From the NCBI GenBank assembly GCA_022829145.1, contig CM040746.1:15005790-15069789 (forward strand): a DNA stretch of 64,000 bases, read 5' to 3'. Source of the DNA: Albula goreensis. Its lineage: Eukaryota > Chordata > Actinopteri > Albuliformes > Albulidae. Both the position numbers and the translations under genes were made by a program. Positions within the stretch are counted from its first letter, which is position 1. Every line of letters starts with the position of its first letter. This document shows, in pieces, positions 49,594 through 61,440 of this stretch. Below the pieces are notes generated by a model, which saw nothing but the letters and a program-made list of their open reading frames with translations, did not search any database and had not been told where the DNA came from.

Positions 49594-52500
49594 CTGGAAT
49601 AAATGTGAAACAGATTGAAGTTTCCAGGCAACAGTCACAAGCCCCATCTCTGAGACAATATTCAGACAGCAATTTCCTTTGGTGCATTGCTTTAATTAAA
49701 AGAGCAATTTACCTCTGTCATCCCTCCCTGTCCTCACAATAATAAGGTTCCGATAGAAATTCTGCCTTATCAATCCACCGTCGGGGTTTAATAAAGTTTA
49801 TGCGTTAAGATCGGAGTTTCTATGGAGAATTTGAGTGTTTGACATGGGAACCCGCGCAGATCCGCTCAGTTTTCCGCCTTTTTAACTCCTTGCAAACAAA
49901 ACCTTCCGGCTCGTATTGGGGTAACATATTTACATTTAAAATCACGCTTCAGTGCGTCTCGCAAAACAATAAAGCGCTTTTGGAGGTCTAACACCTAGTT
50001 ATCATCCTCGATCAAAGCGAAATTATGTTATTGACTTGAAGCCATATGTTTAAAAACCAATACATAATTGGCTGATGAGGGAAATAAGCCTCACACCACA
50101 ACATTCATTTTATTCATATTAAAATGACATGCATAAATCATAAGTAGAAAGGATCATAGACTTCATATTATACTCCCGATGTTTTCTCTCATAAATAGGT
50201 TATATAGGCATTATACAGGAAGTCAGAATGATATTGGCTAAATGTAGCATTCTATGTTCTTTGTATGACAGTGTTTTAAAATCTCCAAAACCATCTGCTG
50301 AAACGCTAAATTAAGAGTGATTGAATACGTTTTACTGTATTGGGGTTTTGAAGAACCGATTAAAACATGCCTTGCTGAGGAACATGGGCTGTAGTAAAAT
50401 CTGTAGTGGGGCTCCTTACTAACACAGTTTGAAAATATTTTTTAGCATTCCATATAGGCGGGCCAGACAATTTTGTAGTTCATAGTTTCCCTTGGCTTTC
50501 TGAGACTTTTGAGTTCTGGGGAGATGGTGGGAATGTAACTACAACTTGTGTTGGCGATTAGATGACAAGTCATGTGGCTACCAACCTCATCTACAAAGCC
50601 TTAGCTTTTACAAGACACAGTCATCTTCATTGCGAGTGCAGTTGGAAATTATGTTAAGTGGCGTTATAGTCGTGGTCCTGAGTAATGTTGGACAGACTTA
50701 GCTTGGTGAGCTACTGAGAGGCAGCTCATTGGCCGAATAGACCGGAATAGTGAATACACCTGATGAATTTAGGCCTATACTATCATAATAAACAATATGA
50801 TTTTATTTATTCCAATTATGTGTGATTATCAATGTGTAGCACCTCCTTGGATGGTTTAATAAATAAAATATTATTTTATCAACCAATATTGACGAGGTGT
50901 TCTCTGTTTCTATGTGCGGTAGGTACACCCATAATCGGTACACTTCTATCGTCTTAAGTGTATCCATTCCATACAAACACTGATATCCTGTTCGTCAGGC
51001 AAAGTACATATTTACATAACAACCAAGCTAAACAAAACGGTTGACCTATTGCTTAGTGTGGGGTTGCATTTTATATGTGCGCATGAAAATGTATTAACCA
51101 GTTGGCCTGAACGTTAAGGTTAATGTTTCTAATGTTTTACATTTGCAAAGCAAATATCCCTACAAAATCTTAATTATTTTTTAAAGAATGCATACTGCCA
51201 TGATGTCATAATCATACCAGCTAAAATACATATCAAACTCTAGTGTAACTTGCAAATTAACTTTATTTATATTAATAATATATGGCATCGTTGCTTATAG
51301 CTAGGTATCTTGCTAACGCAGATTTAACAATGACTTGAAAGGAAACACAATCTGAATTATTTCAGGTCATTTTCATGGCAAGGGCGATTACAGGAGCGCT
51401 ACCACGTGGGGGCTGTAAATGAAATGGCGGCATTGGCAGCCAATTGTAGTAGCCTGCTCAACGTAAATTCAGAAAAGTGAGCCACTGCCCTTTACGTTAA
51501 ACGTTCATAAATTAAATTCCCCAGTCTACTTACCAGGTCCACATTCAAGGTCAAGTCATATGTAGTTAGCAACATTTAGCCTGTAAATAATCATAAACCT
51601 CATAACACAAGTATTTTCTATTCAGATGCATTAGTGTAATACTCGAGATGAATTTGCTTCTTAATTGTATGCCATTATCGGAGTTAATTATTAATATGAG
51701 GAGGCAAAATCAGGTAGGCCTCAGATTTAGGTTTTGTTTGTCCACTGTCCAGCAGCTGCAATATGCCTTCATGCAGAACGCTAGGAGCCTTTTGTCTCTG
51801 AGCTAAAAAAAAAAAAAAAAAAAACTCTTCACCGGCTGTCGTCTTTAGCCATGGAAAGAATCAATCGATCAATTTTACACGAAACTGCAGACCCTGAAAT
51901 CAAACGAGCTGTTTGATGTTGCCAGCCAATGGAAGTCACACACTGCCTTGATGCTGTGGCCTATACGCGGACCTTGCTAGTTATTTGCCTTCGTCTCCTG
52001 TTGACTTGCTAAAACTTAAATAAATTGTATGCAGTTTGCCTGACTTCTGCAAAATCATCATACCCAACCGAATCAATATTGCCTCACATTTGTTTTTTGT
52101 CTGTGTTATTTTTGTCTGTCCATTTTTGTTCGTTTCTGGAGCTGAAAACGAAACATTGAGGAAAAGAAAAACATGCAGCATTGAGACACAGACACGTCTT
52201 GTAAAACTACTAAAGAAAAACCAGGTGGTGAATTAATGGGCAGGGTCAAGGTAACGGAATAAAATTAACCAAAAACATTTTTCAGTGTTGAGCAGATACA
52301 TTGACTGGTAATGACATGGTATTAAAACTGTTCTTGACTGGTCTGTGAGGTAGTAACGGAGAAGCTGAAGCTATACTGTAAAGAGATGCTACAGTGTTGG
52401 CGCCCAGTTTGTTCCTGAAAATTATTCCGTACCGTCAACATGACTTACCTGTTTGTTAGTAAAAGGTTACCACTATCTCCAAATACCCAAAATGTGTTGC

Positions 52501-53381
52501 TTCATGAAAAACAAGTCATATTCAGCATATCAATACCAAAATAATATATTTTTAAGGTGCAGATAGTTTTGGGTTTTGTAAAAATTAGTTATGAACCCAC
52601 AGTCACCAGCGTGTTGCAATGTTTGGACGTATTAATTAAAACTTATGTAGGCAGACAGCCTGTGATATTGCAAGATAGTTGATGCACTATTGATAAAGTT
52701 AATGCGTTCAACCAGGAAGTAAAAGTTAAAATATTTCATTTGTGAATACCAAATACTTAGAAATATCATGCAACAAAGTCATCAGTGTACCTTTCAGAGG
52801 TGAACTTTGAATTTAGCATCGTATTTAGAATTCCTCTATGGAGCAAGACGCATTAAACTTGTGAAAGGTGCCCATTAAATAATTATACAGATATGTCTGT
52901 GTATATTTCTCTATGAGCATTTGTGCCTAAGTATCTTCACTGGGATATTAGCTAAAATATGTTTCATTCAATGACACATAGAAACTTCACATTTATTACT
53001 AAATAAATCACATCACTCAGTACAGAAAAATCGGTTTATTCATTTTTGTGGGTTTCCAGTATAGTCCAGGGTAGTCTCCTACTGTGTAATCTAAAATACC
53101 GTTATAGTTTGTATTCCAAATTACACATTGTAGGCTACAGTTTATATGTCAATATAGTACATTTACGTTTTTATTTTCTTATGATATTCAACAATCTCTA
53201 GCTTTCTGTTATAGTATTAAGCCTACAATTGAGTATTATCAATCAAATGAGACTCAACATCCCCGCACAATTTCCAAAATAATGTTTCCATAACCAAGTG
53301 ATATTAAAATAAAAGCAGCTGTTGCAATATTTCTACCAGTAATATTTCTTCATCGGTCTTGTCCTCAGCAGGGCGAGAGTA

Positions 53382-53457
53382 AGATAAAGGGAGCAGAGAA
53401 GATAAGGCGAAGCAGTGATATCATTTCTCTTTAAATATTATGAAACTCACCCTTATC
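53382..53457. promoter_or_regulatory. GATA-motif cluster upstream of fev
   Basis: AGATAA at 53,382-53,387, AGATAA at 53,400-53,405, GATA at 53,417-53,420 and inverted TTATC at 53,453-53,457 lie within 76 bases, 3.9 kb upstream of the fev ATG. Confidence 0.4.
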
Positions 53458-54283
53458 GGTTACATTCAACACGGGAGAATAAATGAGCATTATTAAAGCT
53501 CCTAATCTTGGACTGGGTTCTGAGTCAAATTTGGAATAAATCCTGGAATGTGAATGACCATTCTCTGAAATTATACATGAATCTAAACACCTATTACCTT
53601 ATTTTCTATTGAGCGAAAGGCGAGAGAGAAAGGAGGTACACGTTTGCATTTTAAGATCCTCCCACATCCTTGTGACCGCCGTGCTGTCGTTGTCTCCAGC
53701 GTCCCAGACTTGCTTTAGCTGCCTGTGTCTTTAAACCTTTCGCAGGCAACTTAAAACAAGCCTAGAATGCAAGATAATTTCGTATGATATTTGGCGGACG
53801 ATCTGTAATTAACTCCGAGGGGATTGAGCAAGCGACAAATAATTTTTCATCTTCTTTTCAATGTTAAATTGTTCCCTTTTTTCTCATGTTCTGAACTATG
53901 TAATATTTTTTGCTGTCCTTGAAAAAATCCTTTAAAAATTTCCGTACATAATCAACAAATGGATCGAATATTTACCCAGATTGCAGAATGGTTCATTTGG
54001 TTAGTCTTTAGAGATGATTTCTCGTGACAAAGCCATGGTTATTTTATTCAGTGGAAATGTAACTCACAGGCCCAGGAGCCAATAAATATTTAAAATCATT
54101 CACGTGATTCTTGGAGGCTAATTAATGGAGGACCACAAGCTACTTCACAGCAGAAAATGCACTTTTTAAAACTGTTAAACATCCAGGTAAATAGTAAATG
54201 TATAAAATCAACTAAACAATATCCTCAGTGCTGAAAATATGTGTTGTGCTCAGGTATCTCTGTACAAGCGATGTCAGACTTAC

Positions 54284-54600
54284 CTTTGTAGTCTCAAATA
54301 AACGCAAAAAATAACAAATCACCTTCCTGGCACCCAGGCGACGCGGCTACAGTACTGTTAAACCAGCTTCTGTTCTGTGCTCCCGTTTTAATGTGTCGGT
54401 TTTGGAATGTCTGTTTGTGAAAGGTGTGTATAGTTGAACATTTATCAGGAGATCCTGGATAGGGTGTGGAAACGTTTTTTGCAAATTCATAGCTATAGGT
54501 GATTGTGAAGTCGGAATGTGGGTGTGTGAGGATAACACAGACGGACAGAAAAGTGACTTGAAGTACAAACCAGGACACGGATTCCAAGCAGGATGTTAGC
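54284..54600 (-). other. Candidate non-coding upstream exon of fev
   Basis: The - strand segment ends in ACTACAAAG followed by a consensus donor GTAAGT (GT at 54,283-54,282). It is preceded by a palindromic GATA site at 54,657-54,648. Splicing to the acceptor at 49,595-49,594 would place it upstream of the fev ATG. A 97-codon open frame in it has no recognisable domain. The start is approximate, and this is inference from splice and motif signals only. Confidence 0.3.
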
Positions 54601-56120
54601 TCGTGACTCTACACTACTGCGTTCCGACTGGAATCCAGTAGGACGGCTATCTGATAAGTTGTTTTACCAAAGTCCTCCGCTTGAAACAAACCACAATTTT
54701 TATTTCACACTGAAGTTCATGTTCTATTAACACTTAATGTGTCATTTTGCTTTAATCGCATAAAATCATTTACTCAGCGTTAAACTTATCAAGAGGGAGG
54801 AGCGTTGTAACCCACTTTGGATCTCAATCACAGCAGCATTATTGTAAATTTCAATGGTCCCCATGATGACTGAGCTTAAGAGACCCTTGAAGAGTTCCGA
54901 ACAAAATTGGATAATCAGTTAACAGGAATTAGATATGCGACGATCAGATTCATCGCTCTAAGTCAATACGGAAATATAGCCTTAGTGTGTTCAGAACCAT
55001 GGAGAGTTCGTTGTGAAGAACAGAAAACGCTGTATTCTCTTTATAGGTAAGTGTCAATTAGTTATAAATGTATTACGTCACAAGATTGAGGAATTTAACG
55101 ATGACAGAATCCATGGCCATCTAAAAGTGTATTTTGATCTTGAATTTGCAGAATGATCGTCAACGATGACAGAAAAATTCCCCACGATTTATCAATAACT
55201 GAACAATTACTTATTACTCACATGATTTCGTTTTCACAATAACACAAAGCAATGTTTGTGGTCTCGGCTGGTATGGCATTTCTAATGCACAAGTACAGCT
55301 TTATTTAAGACTTATGAATGCTTTAATTAGGAAACCCGTGGTGACAAATTCCCAGTGTTTAAATCGAAGTGATTATTACAATGTTGCTAAATAGAGTTGC
55401 TAAATTATTCTAAAAGATTGTGGGACACAAGGAAAACAAACCTTCTTACAATTTGACAATACATGTGAATTTGCCTGGCTTCCATTTAACAAAAATCCCA
55501 CAGATTATATGAAAAGCTTAATTGGCCACTTGATATTTTTATTTGTATTACTAGTCCAACAATTAGGTATATCATAGTGTTTCTGAAATGCAATCTACAT
55601 ACTGTTCAAACCTTACCTTAGGCTTGGAACGTACATAGCATTGGGTACACAGCATCCATAACATCGCGATAACAAATAGTAGAAACACTAACAGCGGTGA
55701 TCTCGAGCTCTTGTTTATTTGGTAATAAAGTACAATCTGACAGGAACAATATACATCCTATTCCTAACACAAACAGAGGTTCTGTATTAAATTTAAATGG
55801 TCTCATGGTAAGTTTTACCAAAAACGCAACCTTTCCTCTTGACTGGATACAAAGAATAGACTATATATGCTTTCTAAAAGCTAAAATATTCCAAATAATA
55901 ACTCAGAAGTGGATTTTTTGGTTTAGAAAATGTTTAAACAAGGTTCACTTGTATAGGAGTAAAAGTAAGAGGACTGTTATGGTAGATGGTTTATTTTATG
56001 AATCTACCACAGGCTCTCACTATAAAGTTTGACTGGCAGGTCCGTTTCTTGGGCACAGGAGGGACTTTTCAAAAGCAAGGAATGGCCACAAGCACTCTGT
56101 CACATAGTTTGAATCAAGTC

Positions 56121-56126
56121 TTTATT
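56121..56126 (-). terminator. cryba2: Polyadenylation signal of cryba2 (AATAAA)
   Basis: AATAAA on the - strand lies about 70 bases past the cryba2 stop, giving a short 3' UTR typical of crystallin genes. Confidence 0.75.
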
Positions 56127-56193
56127 GCCTATTTTAATACATGTCATACCATGGTAGGTACATGATTGCCTTGAGGGAAAGTGTGAGGTGGAC

Positions 56194-56341
56194 TTAGTGC
56201 TGAATTCTGCGAATAGACTGGACCTGATTGGTGTGAGCCTGAGTGCTGTACTCCGTGTAGTTTCTGTACTCCCCTTGGTGTCTGTCTCTTTCCAGGATGT
56301 ACTGGTATCCACGGTAACCGGGGAACTGGTAGGCCACCCAG
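56194..56341 (-). CDS. cryba2: cryba2 coding exon 4 of 4 and stop
   Basis: The acceptor CTCTCTGCAG ends at 56,342. It encodes [13 protein letters not shown] to QSIRRIQH and TAA at 56,196-56,194. The open frame on the same strand in another phase is a shadow. Confidence 0.95.
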
Positions 56342-58481
56342 CTGCAGAGAGAGAGACAGGACATTTTCTCTCAGACAACCAGAAACCAGTAAACGTTTTT
56401 TTTTTTTTTTTTTTCAGAGATCCACCAAGCAAAAGCATTCATGTAATAACTTCTTTAATCAGATTCCACCCAATAACGGAATGACACAGATTTAAAAAAT
56501 GTGTCACTTGGCCCAATTTGGCTGTTATATAAAGGACTACAATGTGAAGGTTTACAGAGACATTATATACTCAGGCAAAAACCTGACAGGTACTTTCATA
56601 GGTTCTGCATGGTGCTAACATTTGGTATTGACCTGTATCCTGAGCACCTGGAAATATCATTTCACATCTTAATGTTCTAAAAACAAATGGAATGTTTTTT
56701 GACATTATACAATCCATGTATTATAGGAACATAATGCCTGCTTCAGTGTTTCAACCCTTTTGGTTTTAAATCATGCAATAAATCAGTCATCAGCAGGCTG
56801 GTGAGATGGGTGTTGGACTTACGCTCCTGAATTGATTTTGATTGAAGGAACCTCCTTGTTACACCAGCCCATAGCCTGCAAGGATGGGTAATCGTCGCAC
56901 ATTTCAAACTTGCGTCCCTGGAAGTCTTGGCAGTCATACAGAGTCACCTTGCTGTCGCTATGGTTCTGTGGGGAAAGAGGCGCTTGGGTCATTAGCCAAA
57001 TTCTCATAATGCCACACAAAGTATCAATTGATGTTACATATCAAAAATTCTCCACTTATATTTATGACACTGAAGAAGTTCTCTTATATACAGATATGTG
57101 TACCTCAGCACCAACAAACTCTTGTTTGACTAGAATATAAGCCCTTAATAAGAAAGAGGTCACAGGAAGTATTATCTGTGCCATGAAAACATTACACATG
57201 GACACCATCCAACTTTGTGTTGCTTCCTTTAAAATAAAGATATTAGTAATGAGAGGTAGTTATTAAAAAGATATGCCACAATCATTCGTGCCGTCACCTA
57301 ACCATATCACACAAATCACACAGTAATCATTTGTCACTGGTGTGAGATCTTAATGTATCGAAGGTGACTTACAGCGCATTTGACTGGTCTGAAGGAGAGC
57401 AAGTGCTCGGTTCTGTAGCTGCTGTTCCCACTCCAAGCTTCATAACGAGGATAGTCCCCCTTCTCCAGGATAAACTGCTGCCCCTGGAACTCAGGATACT
57501 CATACCCCACCCAGCTGAGAGAGGTGCAGACAGAGAGAGAAGGAGAGATAGCACATGTACAGGGATAAACAGAGAGGAAAGGCACAGGAGATGGTAAACA
57601 ACAGATTTGAAAGCTTAGGGCAGTCAGGAGTCCTGCAGCTAAGAGCACAATGGTAAAGTAAACACAGCGTGCACTGCCTTTCAATGCACTGTATAGATCT
57701 GTTATCAGGTCATTCATCTCTCATCTCCACCCTGGTCAGCCTGGGTCCCATTTACACTGTCAGAGTGCCTGTGTCTATCCCTCATTAATTCTCCAGACAG
57801 GGGCAACTAAATCTGCGTGGCTTCACTCAATAATCAACACCTCACTTAAACAACATTTTTCCCAATCAAACAGGAATATATTACAAAATCACCTTCCTTC
57901 AAGTCAAAATACTGATATTCTGAAATGATAACAAAGACTAGGAATGTGCAACAATGATTTACAAATAACTGTTTTCTCTATGCCATATTTCTCACACTTT
58001 GTAGGAGGACTATTTAAGATCTTATCTATTTTATCTGGCATATTTAGCAGGACTTGACTTTACTGACTTTGACAGTGCATTCAACATTATTACTATGTGT
58101 CATAATTGCAAGAATTTCACTCTGCAGCAGCATCTCAGGATATTTTCCAGATCCTAAACATTTCCACGGCTCTAATGTAAAAACGAGGTCCCACGCTGGC
58201 ATGGCAGCACCCCGAACATAGCTTGAACCCACAACCTTCCAGTCACCAGTCCACTGCCATAACTTTGGGCTTTTTAGGGCCTCTGTGTCCAGAACCCCTC
58301 TTTAATCCACAGGCGAGACTTACGGGCCGTTCTCCACCTTGATGGAGCGGATCTTTTGGAAGCCCCTCTCCATGATGTTCTGACACTCCAGCATGAACTC
58401 GCAGCGCTTGCCCTGGAAGTTCTCCTCCTCCCAGACAGTGATCCTGAACTGGCCCATCTGCTCCATCTGTTGTGGGTTCAT
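56194..58481 (-). CDS. cryba2: Beta-A2 crystallin, four coding exons, 196 aa
   Basis: This is a structural lens protein of the beta/gamma-crystallin superfamily, which forms oligomers that keep the lens transparent. The CDS joins 58,481-58,324, 57,514-57,373, 56,965-56,823 and 56,341-56,194; every intron is GT-AG and phases match. Each coding exon carries one Greek-key motif, as is normal for beta-crystallins: residues about 12-53 ([18 protein letters not shown]), 54-100 ([20 protein letters not shown] ending SFRPVKCA), 101-148 ([17 protein letters not shown]) and 149-196 ([20 protein letters not shown] ending QSIRRIQH). The human protein is 197 aa and is closely similar. The short N-terminal arm [11 protein letters not shown] differs from the mammalian arm. 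The start ATG has A at -3 and lies in the second exon; an ATG further upstream in frame at 58,583 is intronic. No break is seen. Confidence 0.96.
56823..56965 (-). CDS. cryba2: cryba2 coding exon 3 of 4
   Basis: The acceptor TTTCCCCACAG ends at 56,966; the exon ends TCAGGAGC before GTAAGT. It encodes [12 protein letters not shown] through KINSG, the third Greek key. Confidence 0.93.
57373..57514 (-). CDS. cryba2: cryba2 coding exon 2 of 4
   Basis: The acceptor CCTCTCTCAG ends at 57,515; the exon ends TGCGCT before GTAAGT. It encodes residues 53-100, the second Greek key with SFRP. Confidence 0.93.
58060..58275 (-). mobile_element. Degraded tRNA-derived SINE in cryba2 intron 2
   Basis: On the - strand GGCAGTGGACTGGTGACTGG then AAGGTTGTGGGTTCAAGC resembles the tRNA-type A/B-box head of fish SINEs (B-box GGTTCAAGC at about 58,230-58,222). 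Further on, GAGTGAAATTCTTGCAATTA resembles their common tail. It is much diverged, so an old insertion; the family is not assigned. Confidence 0.5.
58324..58481 (-). CDS. cryba2: cryba2 coding exon 1 of 4 (gene exon 2)
   Basis: The full exon runs 58,508-58,324 after a strong pyrimidine tract and CTACACTCAG acceptor. The donor is GGCCC then GTAAGT. It encodes residues 1-52 plus two bases. Confidence 0.92.
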
Positions 58482-58848
58482 GGTTGCGGCCGCCACTGTT
58501 CTTCGCTTCTGAGTGTAGGGGGGGTTGCCAGGGTGGGGAGTGAGAGGGTAAGAGGAAAGGTGGGGGTTTGGGGTGGGGTGCAAGTTAGAGCATGCTTACA
58601 ATTGTGCTGAGTTTTACGAGGAACTTAGATTTGCTTTTTTGACGGACAAGCATTGTGAAGATTGATTCCTGGGCACAGCGAGCGCCCAAATTCATTTTCC
58701 AAACAAAAGCGTTCAAATCCAATCATCAGAATGAAATTTGTGATAAAATGCAAAGAAATATTTTCCGGGCCTGATGTGATTTCTTGTTTTCATACTCGGT
58801 GCACAGGAATCAGTTGTTCACATTGTACTGCAACAGGGCGATACTTAC

Positions 58849-58880
58849 GTACTGAAGTGGGACAGATCCAGTAAAATCAA
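58849..58880 (-). other. cryba2: cryba2 non-coding exon 1 (5' UTR)
   Basis: A TATA box at 58,914-58,909 predicts initiation near 58,880. The segment ends CACTTCAGTAC before a consensus donor GTAAGT (58,848-58,843), pairing with the acceptor at 58,510-58,509 over a 340-base intron. A short non-coding first exon is normal for beta-crystallin genes. The 5' end is accurate to several bases only. Confidence 0.65.
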
Positions 58881-58908
58881 TGTCGGGGACCTGCCTCATG
58901 CCAGACCA

Positions 58909-58914
58909 TTTATA
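58909..58914 (-). promoter_or_regulatory. cryba2: TATA box of cryba2
   Basis: TATAAA on the - strand (GTGCTATAAATGG), about 30 bases upstream of the inferred start of the short leader exon. Confidence 0.7.
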
Positions 58915-58954
58915 GCACTGGGGCCCCCATTTACTGCAGAATGTGCACAACCTG

Positions 58955-58967
58955 TGCAGACTCAGCA
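58955..58967 (-). promoter_or_regulatory. cryba2: Maf-response-like element in the cryba2 promoter
   Basis: TGCTGAGTCTGCA on the - strand differs by one base from the palindromic T-MARE TGCTGAGTCAGCA. It lies about 40 bases upstream of the TATA box. MAREs bound by large Maf proteins (c-Maf, MafA/L-Maf) at this distance are well known in lens crystallin promoters. Confidence 0.55.
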
Positions 58968-61337
58968 GCGGCCAGCTGAAAGGGCGCATTAGACCACCCC
59001 ATTGTGGCCTGGATTAGTTTCACTGACTCATCAAAAACGGCGACCAGCGCCCCGCGCTTGACTGACGGCAGCCCACAATGGCAACAGACTGACACAACAG
59101 GTTCGATTGGTACACAGGGACAATGGCAACATTCTGCGAGATTAGCCTCAGAGGCAGCCTTCCTGAGAGCGACCCCATCATGGGCGCACGGTGGGGCAGT
59201 CGCCGCAAAACATTCATCCTGGTTATCCCTGGTCCGTCTCCCACAGGATGCCCCCGGGAATGTGACCAGGATTCACGCCAAAAATCATTCAAATTTATTT
59301 TTGGGCACATTGGATTTGATGTAAATCTGTGCATAGCAAACATGTGTCCTGTACAACAATCAGAGATTTCTGGCAAAAGCCTAATTACACACACAAACAT
59401 ACCATTATGATTTATGAAACATTTACCTTTCAACAGTTACAACTGAATTTTAATTAAAGTGAATTTTTGAATTCCAGCCCGGTTTTGCTTCACCCACATA
59501 GGTTGCCTCGCATCGTCTTCAGTAGCCACTTTGACTTTTAGTATTGTTTATGCGCCTCTGAAATTCTGCGCACACACACCGATGGGCTATTTACATGCAG
59601 TAAAGTGTGATTCGCAGTGACAGATCCAGAAATGCTTGGGTGATGGTCTTCAATTCAGATCATTCTGTGGATTCTTCCTTTGCTTGTTGCTGACACCCCT
59701 AGTGGAACTCTTTGTGTTGTGTTTATATTATGCTGTATTGTTGTTTTTTAACCCATTCATTATATATTGAAGCCTTTTGCCTTGTCTGTGTGAGTGTATG
59801 CATGTGTATGCTTAAAGAGTGGTGCTGGGTGAAGTTACAGACTTTCCTATTTCCTACCAATACATATTTTTTTCCTTCTTTCTCCATAATGGATGGTAGA
59901 CAGACTTGGTAGTCCTTCAGCAGAATCTCTTCATTACATACAAAGCTGTATAAACTGACAATGAGTGAAATTTAAGCTGGATAATTAAGTCTAGTAAACA
60001 AATGCAGTGTGGCAGCCATAGACAGAGAGCAGGTGCAGAAACATAATGTTATCTGGATCATGAGATTGGATAATGCTGCAGACCCAGCTTGAGACAAAAT
60101 GTAAGCTGAGCCTTTTAATTAATCGATGACTATTTGATCATATTTTGACTGTGAAATGATAATGTTTTGTTGCATTTATGGCCTGTTCATTCTTAGTGTG
60201 AAACCACAGTGTAAACTGTATATATCTGTCTCAGGCCCCATCTTGTGGTGTGATGGCTTACTGCAATAGCGGTGAGAATGGATCATACATCATTATTATG
60301 AATTATGAATGAACTATTTACTTTTGTGAACATGAACAGCAGAGGTAAAGCAACATTTTTTGATCAGGCCTTTCAATGCCATCTACAGCAAGCATCAATG
60401 AGTTATATTTTCAGAGGAAAAGATTAATGAACAAACTGTCTGCAGGTTTACTTGGCCTTTGGCTGAGAATAGTCATGTTTTCCCTGGTTGAGGATGGTGA
60501 TGTGTCTGTGCTGCCTATGTGGTCTGTCTGCTGCCGGCTGTTTATATTCTAATGGACACCAAACCCACTCAACACTTGGTGGAGAATAATTGACCAGTTT
60601 TTGATTGTTTCCTTAATTAAGCCTTATTTGTATTTACTTATTTAAGCAGGAGTAATCCAGATGAGAATTACAAAAAAATATTTTTCAGGGGAAGTACAAA
60701 AAGTTCAACATATGACACTGTTCAGCACAAATTAAAGAATACATCAACAATCAATACCTTAGGCTGCAAAGCATGTACATTCAGTATCCAAGTATTCATC
60801 AATCTTATTTTTAAAATCTTCTCTTGTTATTTATTTGCAGCTCAAACATTGATGGGAGGGGAGGCACACCAGACAACAGACACAAGGGAAGTAATGTGGG
60901 GAGGTAGTCAGGGTGGATACACTGCACTAAGAAGCCCTTGTTTTTTCTGCCATTCACAGCTTAACCTTTCGTCTGTATGATGGCAATATTAGTCTGCGTG
61001 AGGGAGGTGCCTACGTGGACCTTGGGTAATCCTTGCGCGGGTGGGACCTCATCATGGGATGAGTGGGTGGGACTCTAAGCAGGTTCACCTGGTGGCCTCG
61101 GTTCTCCCATTCAAATGATTGGATCTGCCTCCGTTATGTGTAACCTGACTTCTCATTTTACAGGGAAATGAAACTATGCTCATTTACATCTGTGTCCTGC
61201 TAACCCACAGCTCTGCTTTGAATCCTTATCTATGCTACAGTGACATTACAAAGAGCTCCTCTGACACATGGAAGCATGACCACTATTTCCGTATTAGCTC
61301 AGTAGTTTTTTGGAACCAGAACTAAATTATAACAGAA

Positions 61338-61338
<1 letters not shown>

Positions 61339-61382
<44 letters not shown>

Positions 61383-61440
61383 CATATATATACACATTCA
61401 CACAGACACAGACACACACACACACACACACACACACACC
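61339..61440. repeat. (TG)n followed by (CA)n, imperfect palindrome
   Basis: TG run 61,339-61,379, an AT-rich centre (TACATATATATACACATTC) and CA run 61,412-61,440 make a self-complementary hairpin of about 100 bases. Confidence 0.95.

Larger units (their letters stand above)
49594..56104. other. Intergenic region between fev and cryba2
   Basis: No coding exon recognised. It is the expected place for fev regulatory DNA: a GATA-motif cluster at 53,382-53,457, a palindromic GATA site at 54,648-54,657, and a block with an E-box CACGTG at about 51,400-51,490. Confidence 0.55.

Noticed and set aside
54294-54587. 97-codon frame on the - strand as a protein gene
   Set aside because: No domain recognised; retained only as a possible non-coding fev exon.
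55697-56032. 111-codon frame between fev and cryba2
   Set aside because: No domain and no splice signals; probably chance.
58482-58583. Longer N-terminus of cryba2 beginning MHPTPNPHLSS
   Set aside because: The sequence is the intron 1 pyrimidine tract and acceptor; the conserved protein starts at MNPQQ.
59020-59433. 137-codon frame on the - strand and a 106-codon frame on the + strand
   Set aside because: Overlapping opposite frames without any domain; the region looks like promoter-distal DNA or an old repeat.
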